Source: DASUPK01 sp033856335 (GTDB lineage Bacteria; Actinomycetota; Thermoleophilia; Solirubrobacterales; 70-9). From it: DNA of 34,834 bases. Made by a program: the position numbers and the translations under genes. Location: NCBI GenBank assembly GCA_033856335.1, contig JAWVFG010000070.1, positions 1-34,834 on the forward strand. The letters are read 5' to 3'. The notes under the pieces are model-generated. The model was not told where the DNA came from. It did not search any database and worked only from the letters and a program-made list of their open reading frames with translations. How positions within the stretch are numbered: position 1 is the first letter of the stretch; each line of letters begins with the position of its first letter. This document shows positions 22,803-32,284 of the stretch, one piece after another.

Positions 22803-24094
22803 CAGCTCCTCCGTTCGGTCGTCATTTCTCGGTCCAGAGCCCTGGCGGCGATGTCGGTTCGCATCTGCCGCCCCTCAAAGCTGATCAAATCAGCCGCATC
22901 GTAAGCGCGCCGGCGGGCGTCAGCGGCCGTCGGCCCGAGCCCGGTGACGTTGAGTACGCGCCCGCCGGCCGTCACCACCTCTCCATTCCTGCGCGCGGTG
23001 CCGGCGTGGGTCACCTCGACGCCCTCCTTCGCCGAGGCCTGATCGAGCCCCTCGATCACGTCGCCCTTCGACGAGGACGCCGGGTAGCCGGCGGAGGCAA
23101 GCACTACGGTCACCGCCCAGTCGTCCGCGAAGGCGGCGTCCAAGCCCGCGAGGCCTCCCTGCTCTCTCGAGGCCAGACAGAGCGCGAGCAGATCGGAGCG
23201 GAGCCGCGGCAGCACGGCCTGGGTCTCCGGGTCCCCGAAGCGGCAGTTGTACTCGAGCACCTTGGGACCGGCCTCAGTCAGCATCAATCCCGCGTAGAGC
23301 ACGCCCCGGTAGGGGGTCCCGCGACGCGCCATCGCCTCGACGATCGGGCGGTGGACCAGGTCGGCGATCCGGTTCGTCTCGGCGGGGTCGAAACCCGGGA
23401 CCGGCGAATAGCTCCCCATGCCTCCGGTGTTCGCGCCCTCGTCGCCGTCGTAGATCCGCTTGTAGTCCTGAGCCGGGGCGAGGGGGAGCACGTTCTCCCC
23501 GTCGCAGAGCGCGAGCAGGGACAGCTCCTCCCCCTCGAGGAACTCCTCGATCACCACCTCGGTGTCGCCGAAGCGCCGCTCCGTGAAGAAGACGTCGACC
23601 GCCTCTCGTGCCTCGGCCTCCGAGGCGCAGATGATCACCCCCTTGCCCGCCGCCAGGCCGTCGGCCTTGAGCACGGCCGGATAGGACGCGCAAGCGATCT
23701 GATCGAGCGCCTCCTCCCGGGAGCGAAGCACCGTGTAGGCGGCGGTCGGGACACGGGCCTCGCTCATCAGCTCCTTGGCGTGGAGCTTTGAGCCCTCGAG
23801 GCGCGCAGCCTCGCCGCCTGGGCCGAATGCGGCGATGCCCTCCCCCTCGAGGGCATCGACGATCCCGGCCACCAGCGGCGCCTCGGGGCCCACCACGACG
23901 AGGTCGACTGCCTCGTCGCGCGCGGTGCCGACCAGCGCATCGACGTCATCGGCCCCCACGTCGATGGAGAGGGCCTCCTCGGCGATCCCTGCGTTGCCGG
24001 GGGCGCAGAGCAGCTCGGGTTGCTGAGGGGAGCGAGCGAGGGCGCGGATGATCGCGTGCTCGCGCCCCCCTCCGCCGACGACGAGGACCCTCAA
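22802..24094 (-). CDS. purD: Phosphoribosylamine-glycine ligase PurD
   Basis: PurD joins phosphoribosylamine to glycine with ATP. The 430-residue ATP-grasp enzyme shows MRVLVVGGGGREHAII, CAPGNAGIAEEA, VVGPEAPLVAGI, YPAVLKADGLAAGKGV, VIEEFLEGEELSLLALCDG, GANTGGMGSYSPVP and LEYNCRFGDPETQ. The start is TTG 24094, overlapping the GYD gene stop in TTGA. Its stop touches the purE ATG (TGATG). Confidence 0.96.
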   Translation of the reverse strand: MRVLVVGGGGREHAIIRALARSPQQPELLCAPGNAGIAEEALSIDVGADDVDALVGTARDEAVDLVVVGPEAPLVAGIVDALEGEGIAAFGPGGEAARLEGSKLHAKELMSEARVPTAAYTVLRSREEALDQIACASYPAVLKADGLAAGKGVIICASEAEAREAVDVFFTERRFGDTEVVIEEFLEGEELSLLALCDGENVLPLAPAQDYKRIYDGDEGANTGGMGSYSPVPGFDPAETNRIADLVHRPIVEAMARRGTPYRGVLYAGLMLTEAGPKVLEYNCRFGDPETQAVLPRLRSDLLALCLASREQGGLAGLDAAFADDWAVTVVLASAGYPASSSKGDVIEGLDQASAKEGVEVTHAGTARRNGEVVTAGGRVLNVTGLGPTAADARRRAYDAADLISFEGRQMRTDIAARALDREMTTERRS

Positions 24095-24372
24095 AGGGCG
24101 CTCGCCAGCTCCTCGGAAGGAATCGCGGCCAGGGTCTGGCTGCTCATCGTGCCGCGCGAACCGAGCTCGACGGAGACCTTAGCCATCGTCTTCTCATCGG
24201 GTGCCTCGACGATGGTGATGAAGTCGTACTGGCCGAGCGTGGCCCATTGCTCCTTGACCTTGACTCCCAGCTGCTCCACCTCCTTGTTGACCTCCTGGAC
24301 CCGCGTCGGGTTGTTCTTCAGCGTCTGAACCCCCTCGGAGGTCAGGTTGGTGAGCATTACGTATGTGGGCAT
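24091..24372 (-). CDS. GYD-domain protein, first gene of the purine operon
   Basis: This 93-residue protein matches the GYD family: MPTYVMLTNLTSEGVQTLKNNPTRV, then LGQYDFITIVEAPDEKTMAKVSVELGSRG. Members form a ferredoxin-like alpha-beta fold and their function is unknown. It is the first gene in the purine operon and overlaps purD, so it is co-translated. A strong ribosome binding site (AGGAGAGGAG) precedes ATG 24372. I find no clear -10/-35 pair or known purine riboswitch in 24373-24482. Confidence 0.88.
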   Translation of the reverse strand: MPTYVMLTNLTSEGVQTLKNNPTRVQEVNKEVEQLGVKVKEQWATLGQYDFITIVEAPDEKTMAKVSVELGSRGTMSSQTLAAIPSEELASAL

Positions 24373-24415
24373 CGCTTCTCCTCTCCTCTTGGCTTGGCCC
24401 CCTTTCTCTCACTTT

Positions 24416-24454
24416 CGCGCGCCGAGCGCAATCCCGCGCGTGATTCGGCGCGCG
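24416..24454. repeat. 10-base inverted repeat in the purine operon divergent promoter region
   Basis: CGCGCGCCGA (24416-24425) and TCGGCGCGCG (24445-24454) are exact inverse copies with 19 bases between. They lie between the divergent starts of the purine operon and the methyltransferase. This could be an operator or a leader hairpin; GC-rich DNA makes chance matches more likely. Confidence 0.45.
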
Positions 24455-24482
24455 CGTCCGGATGAGCGGAGATGATCAGGGG

Positions 24483-25127
24483 GTGAGTGAGCATCCCATC
24501 TTCGCTCGCTTCTACGACCGGATGACGGCCCGAGCGGAGGGTGCCGGGCTGGGTGAGATGCGCCGCGAGCTGCTCGCCTCGGCCTCGGGGCGGGTCCTGG
24601 AGCTCGGTGCCGGGACCGGCCACAACCTCGAGCACTACACCGACGCCGTCACCGAGCTGGTCATGACCGAGCCCGATCCCCATATGGCCGCGCGCCTCCG
24701 GGAGCGGCTGGCGAAGGACCCGGGCGCCGCCGGACAACCCTCTGTCGTCGAGGTCTCGGCCGAGAGCCTGCCCTTCGACGACGGCAGCTTCGACACGGTC
24801 GTAGCGACGCTGGTGCTCTGCACCGTCGGCGACCCGTCCCGCGCTCTGGCCGAGGCTCGACGGGTCCTGGTCGAGGGCGGCAGGCTCCTCTACCTCGAGC
24901 ACGTCCGCAGCAGCAGGCCGGGCCTCGCCCGCTGGCAGGACCGGCTCCAGCGGCCCTGGGGCTGGATCGCGGCCGGGTGCCATCCGAACCGTGCGACCGA
25001 CCAGCTGCTCGCCGATGCCGGCTTCTGGATCGACAGCCTGGAGCGCGGAAAGCTGCCGAAGGCGCCGCCCCTGGTGAGGCCGCTGATCCGGGGGGTCGCG
25101 CAGCGACCCTCCGGCGTAGAGCCCTGA
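24483..25127 (+). CDS. Class I SAM-dependent methyltransferase
   Basis: The protein, about 214 residues, has the UbiE-like Rossmann fold. Motif I is VLELGAGTGHN, the acidic ribose-binding residue lies in MTEPDPHM, motif II is AESLPFDDGSFDTVVATLVLCTV, and then VEGGRLLYLEHVRSSRPG. The substrate cannot be told; small-molecule or lipid methylation is typical. I prefer GTG 24483 because AGGGG and GGAG precede it and relatives start near HPIFARFYDRM. ATG 24462, seven codons earlier, is possible but has no ribosome binding site. It ends one base from the stop of the convergent crotonase gene. Confidence 0.88.
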   Translation: MSEHPIFARFYDRMTARAEGAGLGEMRRELLASASGRVLELGAGTGHNLEHYTDAVTELVMTEPDPHMAARLRERLAKDPGAAGQPSVVEVSAESLPFDDGSFDTVVATLVLCTVGDPSRALAEARRVLVEGGRLLYLEHVRSSRPGLARWQDRLQRPWGWIAAGCHPNRATDQLLADAGFWIDSLERGKLPKAPPLVRPLIRGVAQRPSGVEP

Positions 25128-25128
25128 A

Positions 25129-26091
25129 CTAATCGGGTTGCGCCTTCGGCGCACCCTCGGATATTCCCGCGGTCCCGTCCTGCCATGGGAGCAGCCCTTC
25201 GGCGGACGCCCAGGGCGACGTCCCATCCCGCTCGAGCTGGGCGACCATCGCGACCATCTTCTCCTGCGAGGAGTCGCTGGCCGACGCGACCATGAACCAC
25301 TTCCGCTCGACCGCCAGGCCGCGGGAGAGCGGCATCGAGCCGCCCTCGTAGACCGCGCGCTTCAGGGAGCGAATCGCCTCGGGCGAGCGCGTGGCCAGCC
25401 GCTGCCCGATCCGGACCGCCGCCTCCTTGACCTGATCCGGCGGGACCACCGCTCCGACCAGGCCGAAGTCGAGGGCCTCGCGAGGGCTCAAGGTCCTTCC
25501 CTCGAGCATCATCTGCAGCGCGCGGCCCGTGCCAACAAGCCTCGGGAGCCGCTGTGTGCCGCCCGCGCCCGGGTTGAAGTCGATCGTCATCTCCGGCAGG
25601 CCGATGGCGATGTCGGTGTCGGCCATCAGCCGGATGTCGCAGGCGAGCGAGATCTCGCAACCGCCTCCGGTCGCCGGGCCGTTGATCGCGGCGATGAAGA
25701 CCAGATCGGAGCGATTCATCTCCAGGAACAGGTCGTGGATCCGGTAGAGCTCGAACACCGCGGCGAGGGGCGTTCGCTCCGCCAGGTCGCCCAGGATCGG
25801 GACTCGCCGCATCGACCCGACGACCCGCAGGACGATGGCCGTCAGCCACGGCGGCGCCGCGATCCCCGCCCGCCTGACGCTCGCCAGGATCTCGCTCACG
25901 TCGTAGTGCGTGATGTAGAGGTCGTCCGGCTTGCCGGTGATCACGACGGCCCCGATCGAGCGGTCGCCGCGGAGGGAGCGAACCAGCCCCGCCAGCTCGC
26001 GCACCATCTCGGCGGTCATGAAGTTGTGCGGCGGGTTGTCGACTCGCACGACGAGGACCCTGCCCTGGCGCTCGGTCTCGAGCAACGACAT
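25129..26091 (-). CDS. Enoyl-CoA hydratase/isomerase (crotonase) family protein
   Basis: The 320-residue protein has the crotonase oxyanion-hole regions and INGPATGGGCEISLACDIRLMADTDIAIGLPEMTIDFNPGAGGTQRLPRLVG. Both glutamates used by enoyl-CoA hydratase (GGGCE and LPE) are present, so hydration of an enoyl-CoA is possible. It is longer than the usual 260 residues because of an insert (about 70-125, SVRRAGIAAPPWLTAIVLRVVGSMRRVPILGDLAERTPL). The insert is hydrophobic and basic and may contact membrane or lipid. The C-terminal tail is rich in Gly and Trp. The exact substrate is unknown. Confidence 0.88.
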   Translation of the reverse strand: MSLLETERQGRVLVVRVDNPPHNFMTAEMVRELAGLVRSLRGDRSIGAVVITGKPDDLYITHYDVSEILASVRRAGIAAPPWLTAIVLRVVGSMRRVPILGDLAERTPLAAVFELYRIHDLFLEMNRSDLVFIAAINGPATGGGCEISLACDIRLMADTDIAIGLPEMTIDFNPGAGGTQRLPRLVGTGRALQMMLEGRTLSPREALDFGLVGAVVPPDQVKEAAVRIGQRLATRSPEAIRSLKRAVYEGGSMPLSRGLAVERKWFMVASASDSSQEKMVAMVAQLERDGTSPWASAEGLLPWQDGTAGISEGAPKAQPD

Positions 26092-26175
26092 GGGCTGAAG
26101 CCTATGTCGGTTCCGCGGCGGCGTGCTGCCCGCCAGGCTGTAGCCACACGAGGCACGTGCGGCGCGCGCCTCTGC

Positions 26176-27801
26176 TTAAGCGTCGAACCCCACGTGGACG
26201 TGGTCGCAGTGGTCAGCCTGAGCGAAGCCGTTCGGATTGCTCGGGCCGTCCGGATCGAAGCAGTAGATCAGCTCGGTGGGCTCCTGCCCGGCGGGCAGCG
26301 CGCCAAGCTGACGGGCGATCGTCCCGCAAGGCCCGTCGGGGGAGACATCCGTGCACGACACGCCGTCTATCGCGGCGATGTCCATGGCGCGGCCGTAGTA
26401 GTGGTTGGAGATGTTGCCACTCGAGGTGTACTTGGAGTGGTCGGAGCGCAGCGCCGAGATCCGGATCGTGTGCTGCTGGCTGATCGCGCCGAGGATGTTG
26501 AGGATCCGCGGGTCGATCGAGCCCGACTGGATGTCGACCATCTCGAGGGAGTTCGAGAGCTCGACGTTGCCCCAGTTGATCGCCGCGCTCGTCGGCCCGG
26601 GCAGCGCCACCGAATAGGCCACGGTCTTCACCTGGCAGCTACCCGCCATGGCCTCGGCGTCGTTGAGTACGGAGTCGACGTACCACTCGGCGTGGTTGTG
26701 CAGGAAGAGCCCCGCGCGCAGGTCGCCCGCCGACCAGATCATCCGCGCCAGGGTCGCTGCTGAGTCTGCGGGGCTCCGGTGCTGGATCTTGCCGTCTCCG
26801 TTCCCATCCACCGCGTATTGCTTCCAGTTGTCCTCGGTGATGCCGAGCGGGCCGGCCGAGTCGAGCTGGTCCGCGCTCATTCCCTTGCCGAAGTTGGACT
26901 CGACCCGGGCCACCGCGGCGAGCGCCCAGACGCCGCTCTGCCCCAGCTCGTAGCGCCCCGCGGCGTCCTGGAAGGCCTTCATGTAGTCGGCGGGGATCGA
27001 CTCGCGAACGCCCTGGGCGGGGGAGCAGACGAGCTCCTGCAGTTTCGGGATCAGGGAGAGGCCACCGATCGCTCCATTGCCGATCCCGCTGTAGCAGGCG
27101 GCGCGGGCCATGACCTCGGCGACGTACCAGTCCGCGTGGTTGTAGGCGAAGACGGCGCCCTCGGGGTCCCCGGGCATCCCCGCGGCCTGCAGATACCTCG
27201 CCGCGGCGAAGATCGCGTCGTTCGGGTTGCTGGGGTCCGTGGTGCCGTCGTTGTTCGCGTCCACGCCGTACTCCGCCCAGGTCGAGGGCATGAACTGCAT
27301 CCACCCGACGGCGCCCGCGGAGGACGGGCCCATGTTCTGTCCGAAGTTGCTCTCGATCTCGTTGATCGCCGCGAGGATCGAGGGGCCTGAGGGGCCGAGG
27401 TCATATGCCTGCGCGGCGGCCTGATAGATCGGGCCGAGATAGGCGGGAATCGCGATGGGGCCGCAGGCCGTCGGGACAAGCGGCGCGGGGGGCGGCGGGG
27501 TGGTACCTCCGACCTTGGCTGCTCCCTTCTCGTTCTCGCCGCCCTTTGCGCCGGGCTTGGCGCCCCCGTTGTTCGATGGCTTATGCGGAGGCTTCTTCTG
27601 TGCCTTCGGCTTGTGCCTGCGTGGGGGCTTCGGGGCCGGAAGGGCCGTTACCGGCAGCTGTGGCTGGGTCGCCGGCGGCTCAGGCGGGGCCGTCGTCGTC
27701 GTTGGCAGAGGCTCGGTTGTGGTCGTCTGCGCACTCGCACCCTGCGCGGCGATCGCCGCTCCCACGGCCGCCGCCGCGAATGCCGTCCTGATCCGTCCCA
27801 T
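26176..27801 (-). CDS. Exported cell-wall hydrolase: two lytic transglycosylase modules plus M15-like peptidase
   Basis: The 541-residue protein begins with a signal peptide (MGRIRTAFAAAAVGAAIAAQGASAQ), then a Thr/Pro-rich and Lys-rich spacer to about 105. Module 1 (about 125-245) has the catalytic Glu in INEIESNFGQNMG, then AGAVGWMQFMPSTWAEYGVDANNDG. Module 2 (about 280-395) has VARVESNFGKGM, SAGPLGITEDNWKQYAVDGNGDG. Each carries a calcium-loop-like DxNxDG motif. The C-terminus has SNHYYGRAMDI and DHCDHVHVGFD, the zinc-binding pattern of M15 DD-carboxypeptidase-like domains. ATG 27801 touches the stop of the preceding gene (TGATG). It likely cuts both glycan and peptide parts of peptidoglycan. 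Confidence 0.85.
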   Translation of the reverse strand: MGRIRTAFAAAAVGAAIAAQGASAQTTTTEPLPTTTTAPPEPPATQPQLPVTALPAPKPPRRHKPKAQKKPPHKPSNNGGAKPGAKGGENEKGAAKVGGTTPPPPAPLVPTACGPIAIPAYLGPIYQAAAQAYDLGPSGPSILAAINEIESNFGQNMGPSSAGAVGWMQFMPSTWAEYGVDANNDGTTDPSNPNDAIFAAARYLQAAGMPGDPEGAVFAYNHADWYVAEVMARAACYSGIGNGAIGGLSLIPKLQELVCSPAQGVRESIPADYMKAFQDAAGRYELGQSGVWALAAVARVESNFGKGMSADQLDSAGPLGITEDNWKQYAVDGNGDGKIQHRSPADSAATLARMIWSAGDLRAGLFLHNHAEWYVDSVLNDAEAMAGSCQVKTVAYSVALPGPTSAAINWGNVELSNSLEMVDIQSGSIDPRILNILGAISQQHTIRISALRSDHSKYTSSGNISNHYYGRAMDIAAIDGVSCTDVSPDGPCGTIARQLGALPAGQEPTELIYCFDPDGPSNPNGFAQADHCDHVHVGFDA

Positions 27802-28559
27802 CAGCCAAGGACCTGAGCGACGCGCCACTGGTCGCCGCTCTTCGTCAGGGTCAGGCGAACTTCGCTGATCGCCCGGAGCCGGACGAGCGAGACGCTGGCC
27901 GTCACCTGCTCCTTGCCGGCGGCTCCGAGGACGACGTTGAGAACCCGTGCCTGGGGCACCTTGCCGGTGGCTGGCAGGCGGGGCGGGTCAGCAGCGAGCG
28001 ACTTGGCGAGTGGCTTCGTGGCGGTGGCTGCGAAGGCGGCGCCGGCCTTCTTGCCCGAGTGACCGACCTCGTATCCGACGAACGCCTGGGCGAACTGCCA
28101 GGCCACCTGCGCCGGAGGGGCCGCTGTCTTGGCCGGAGGCTGTGGAGGAGGTGCGGCCGGAGCGTTGCCGGCCTGGAACCGGGGGGTCACCCCCTGCAGG
28201 GGGATGACGCCCGATGCCTGCGGCGCGGCCGTGACCGAGGCTGCGGCGGGAATGGCCTTGGGCGCATAGGGATGATGGGTTGCGCTCATCGCGCCGCCCG
28301 CGGCGGCCGCGATTGCGATCGCCGCCGCTCCCGCCGCGATCGCGGCGCGCGTCCGACCGCCGCGCTCGTTCAGGACGTCCGCGACCGGCCAGGTGAGCCT
28401 CGTCTGGATCAGCCGCTGGAGCGGCCGCATGACGCGGCCGGCGCGCCCGAGCGCTCCGCGTGTCACATCGCTTCCTCGCCACAGGACCCGTTCCTCGAGG
28501 CCCCAGACGGCCTCCCGGACGGTCCAGCCGGCGTCCTCGGCTGAAACCCGAATATTCAC
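27801..28559 (-). CDS. Membrane-anchored protein with TcpC/NTF2-like C-terminal domain
   Basis: The 252-residue protein has a basic cytosolic N-terminus of about 70 residues (VREAVWGLEERVLWRGSD) and one membrane span (RAAIAAGAAAIAIAAAAGGAM). A Pro/Ala-rich linker follows, then an outer domain AWQFAQAFVGYEVGHSGKKAGAAFAATATKPLAKSL ... VTASVSLVRLRAISEVRLTLTKSGDQWRVAQVL. That domain resembles the NTF2-like fold of TcpC/VirB8-type conjugation proteins, though this is a weak match made by eye. It is translationally coupled to a wall hydrolase, which fits an envelope-spanning apparatus. GTG 28559 has AAGGG just upstream. No other transfer genes are nearby, so its job is open. Confidence 0.7.
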   Translation of the reverse strand: MNIRVSAEDAGWTVREAVWGLEERVLWRGSDVTRGALGRAGRVMRPLQRLIQTRLTWPVADVLNERGGRTRAAIAAGAAAIAIAAAAGGAMSATHHPYAPKAIPAAASVTAAPQASGVIPLQGVTPRFQAGNAPAAPPPQPPAKTAAPPAQVAWQFAQAFVGYEVGHSGKKAGAAFAATATKPLAKSLAADPPRLPATGKVPQARVLNVVLGAAGKEQVTASVSLVRLRAISEVRLTLTKSGDQWRVAQVLG

Positions 28560-28631
28560 GTCCCTTAATTAGTCGTCCAGGCGACGACCGAGCCGGATAC
28601 CGAGAACTTGGTCGATTAGGCGAAGCCGTGC

Positions 28632-31244
<2,613 letters not shown>

Positions 31245-31285
31245 CTCGGACCATGGTACCGGCTTCAGTCCCTAAAGTAAAGAAA

Positions 31286-31331
31286 TCTGAGTCGATTTGG
31301 CTTAGATATACGCGACGTTCAGCTAATGCAA
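31286..31331 (-). promoter_or_regulatory. HAIR-like HspR operator and clpB promoter
   Basis: TCTGAGT (31286-31292), seven bases, then GCTTAGA (31300-31306) form an inverted repeat matching 5 of 7. The arm length and N7 spacing equal those of the HAIR element CTTGAGT-N7-ACTCAAG bound by HspR. On the minus strand TATATC (31310-31305) is a good -10 and TTGCAT (31331-31326) a possible -35, with a 15-base spacer. The operator would cover the start of transcription, about 50 bases before the clpB ATG. hspR itself lies 0.5 kb away. Confidence 0.6.
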
Positions 31332-31406
31332 TCGGTTAAGGCAATTGTGGGGTGGCATAGAGGATTCCGCCAGCTTAGGATGCCCCGACTCCTGTCAAGG
31401 ACGGCT

Positions 31407-31820
31407 ATGGAGACCAATCTCGAGACCTATCAGCGCATTCTGGAGACCTTCAACCGCGAGGGTGTCGACGGCGTGCTGCATTTCTTCACCGATGACGTGG
31501 AGGTCTACGACCCCGACCTTCCCTCCGGCAGCTACCGCGGGCCCGAGGGCGCCAGGCGCGTCGTCGAGATGTTGAGCAGCGGGTTCGAGGACGTCGAGGT
31601 CCGGGACTTCCGGCTGCTCCCAGCGGGCGACCGCGTCGTCGCGCTGCTGCACACCCACAGCAAGGGGGAGCGGGACGACATCGAGATGGACGTCCACGAC
31701 GCGCACACCATCACCTTCCGCGATGGCAAGATCTCCTACTGGCGCCTCTACATCGATCAGGCCGAGGCGCTCACCGACGCCGGCCTCGACCCCGAGCTCG
31801 CCAGCGCCGGCAGCAGCTAG
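31407..31820 (+). CDS. SnoaL-like (NTF2-fold) protein
   Basis: The 137-residue protein begins METNLETYQRILETFNREGVDGVLHFFTDDVEVYDPDLP. It continues with SYRGPEGARRVVEMLSSGF, VVALLHTHSKG, and DAHTITFRDGKISYWRLYIDQAEAL. This is the SnoaL/NTF2-like cone fold, used by small enzymes and ligand binders of many kinds; no specific activity can be given. AAGGA at 31397-31401 supports ATG 31407. TAGGAT (31376-31381) is a likely -10 box. Its stop shares CTAG with the stop of the convergent hspR gene. Confidence 0.85.
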   Translation: METNLETYQRILETFNREGVDGVLHFFTDDVEVYDPDLPSGSYRGPEGARRVVEMLSSGFEDVEVRDFRLLPAGDRVVALLHTHSKGERDDIEMDVHDAHTITFRDGKISYWRLYIDQAEALTDAGLDPELASAGSS

Positions 31821-32284
31821 TTGGCGCGGCGCCTGATGTGGATCCTGGTGGATCCGCGGGCCATGTTCTCCGGCTCGTAGGCGCCGTAGGGCACGAGCTC
31901 GCCGCCCAGCGACTTCCGCAGCCGCTCGAGCTCCTCGGTCATGCGGTTCTCCATCTCGGCCGCGCGCTTCCGCATCCTGATCATGTCCAGGCGCATCCGC
32001 TCCAGGCGGCGCTCGAGCTCCAGCACGGTTTCGACGCCCGCCAGGTTGAGACCCTCCTCGCCGGTCATCTGCTGAATCCGCCGCAGGCGCTCCACGTCGG
32101 CCTGCGAGTAGAGCCGGGTGTTCTTCGGCGAGCGCTTCGGCGTGATCAGCCCTCGCGCCTCGTACATCCGCAGTGTCTGGGGATGCATCTCAGCCAGCTC
32201 GGCGGCGACCGAGATCATGAAGACGCCCCGTTCCTGGTCGATCGCCTGCTCGCGCTGGTTCTTTCTGCTTACACCGTCAGCCAT
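31817..32284 (-). CDS. hspR: Heat-shock repressor HspR (MerR family)
   Basis: HspR binds HAIR sites and represses dnaK and clpB operons, with DnaK as co-repressor in Streptomyces. The 155-residue protein has a MerR-type winged helix: FMISVAAELAEMHPQTLRMYEARGLITPKRSPKNTRLYSQADVERLRRIQQMTGEEGLNLAGVETVLEL. A coiled coil follows (about 80-125, LERRLERMRLDMIRMRKRAAEMENRMTEELERLRK-like), then a basic tail. ATG 32284 touches the dnaJ stop (TGATG), so it is the last gene of the dnaK operon, as in other actinobacteria. Confidence 0.95.
   Translation of the reverse strand: MADGVSRKNQREQAIDQERGVFMISVAAELAEMHPQTLRMYEARGLITPKRSPKNTRLYSQADVERLRRIQQMTGEEGLNLAGVETVLELERRLERMRLDMIRMRKRAAEMENRMTEELERLRKSLGGELVPYGAYEPENMARGSTRIHIRRRAN

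Noticed and set aside
25138..26763. Long open frame on the plus strand opposite the crotonase and wall-hydrolase genes (about 541 codons)
   Set aside because: It spans two well-supported minus-strand genes and the gap between them, with shadow-like composition and no recognisable domain.
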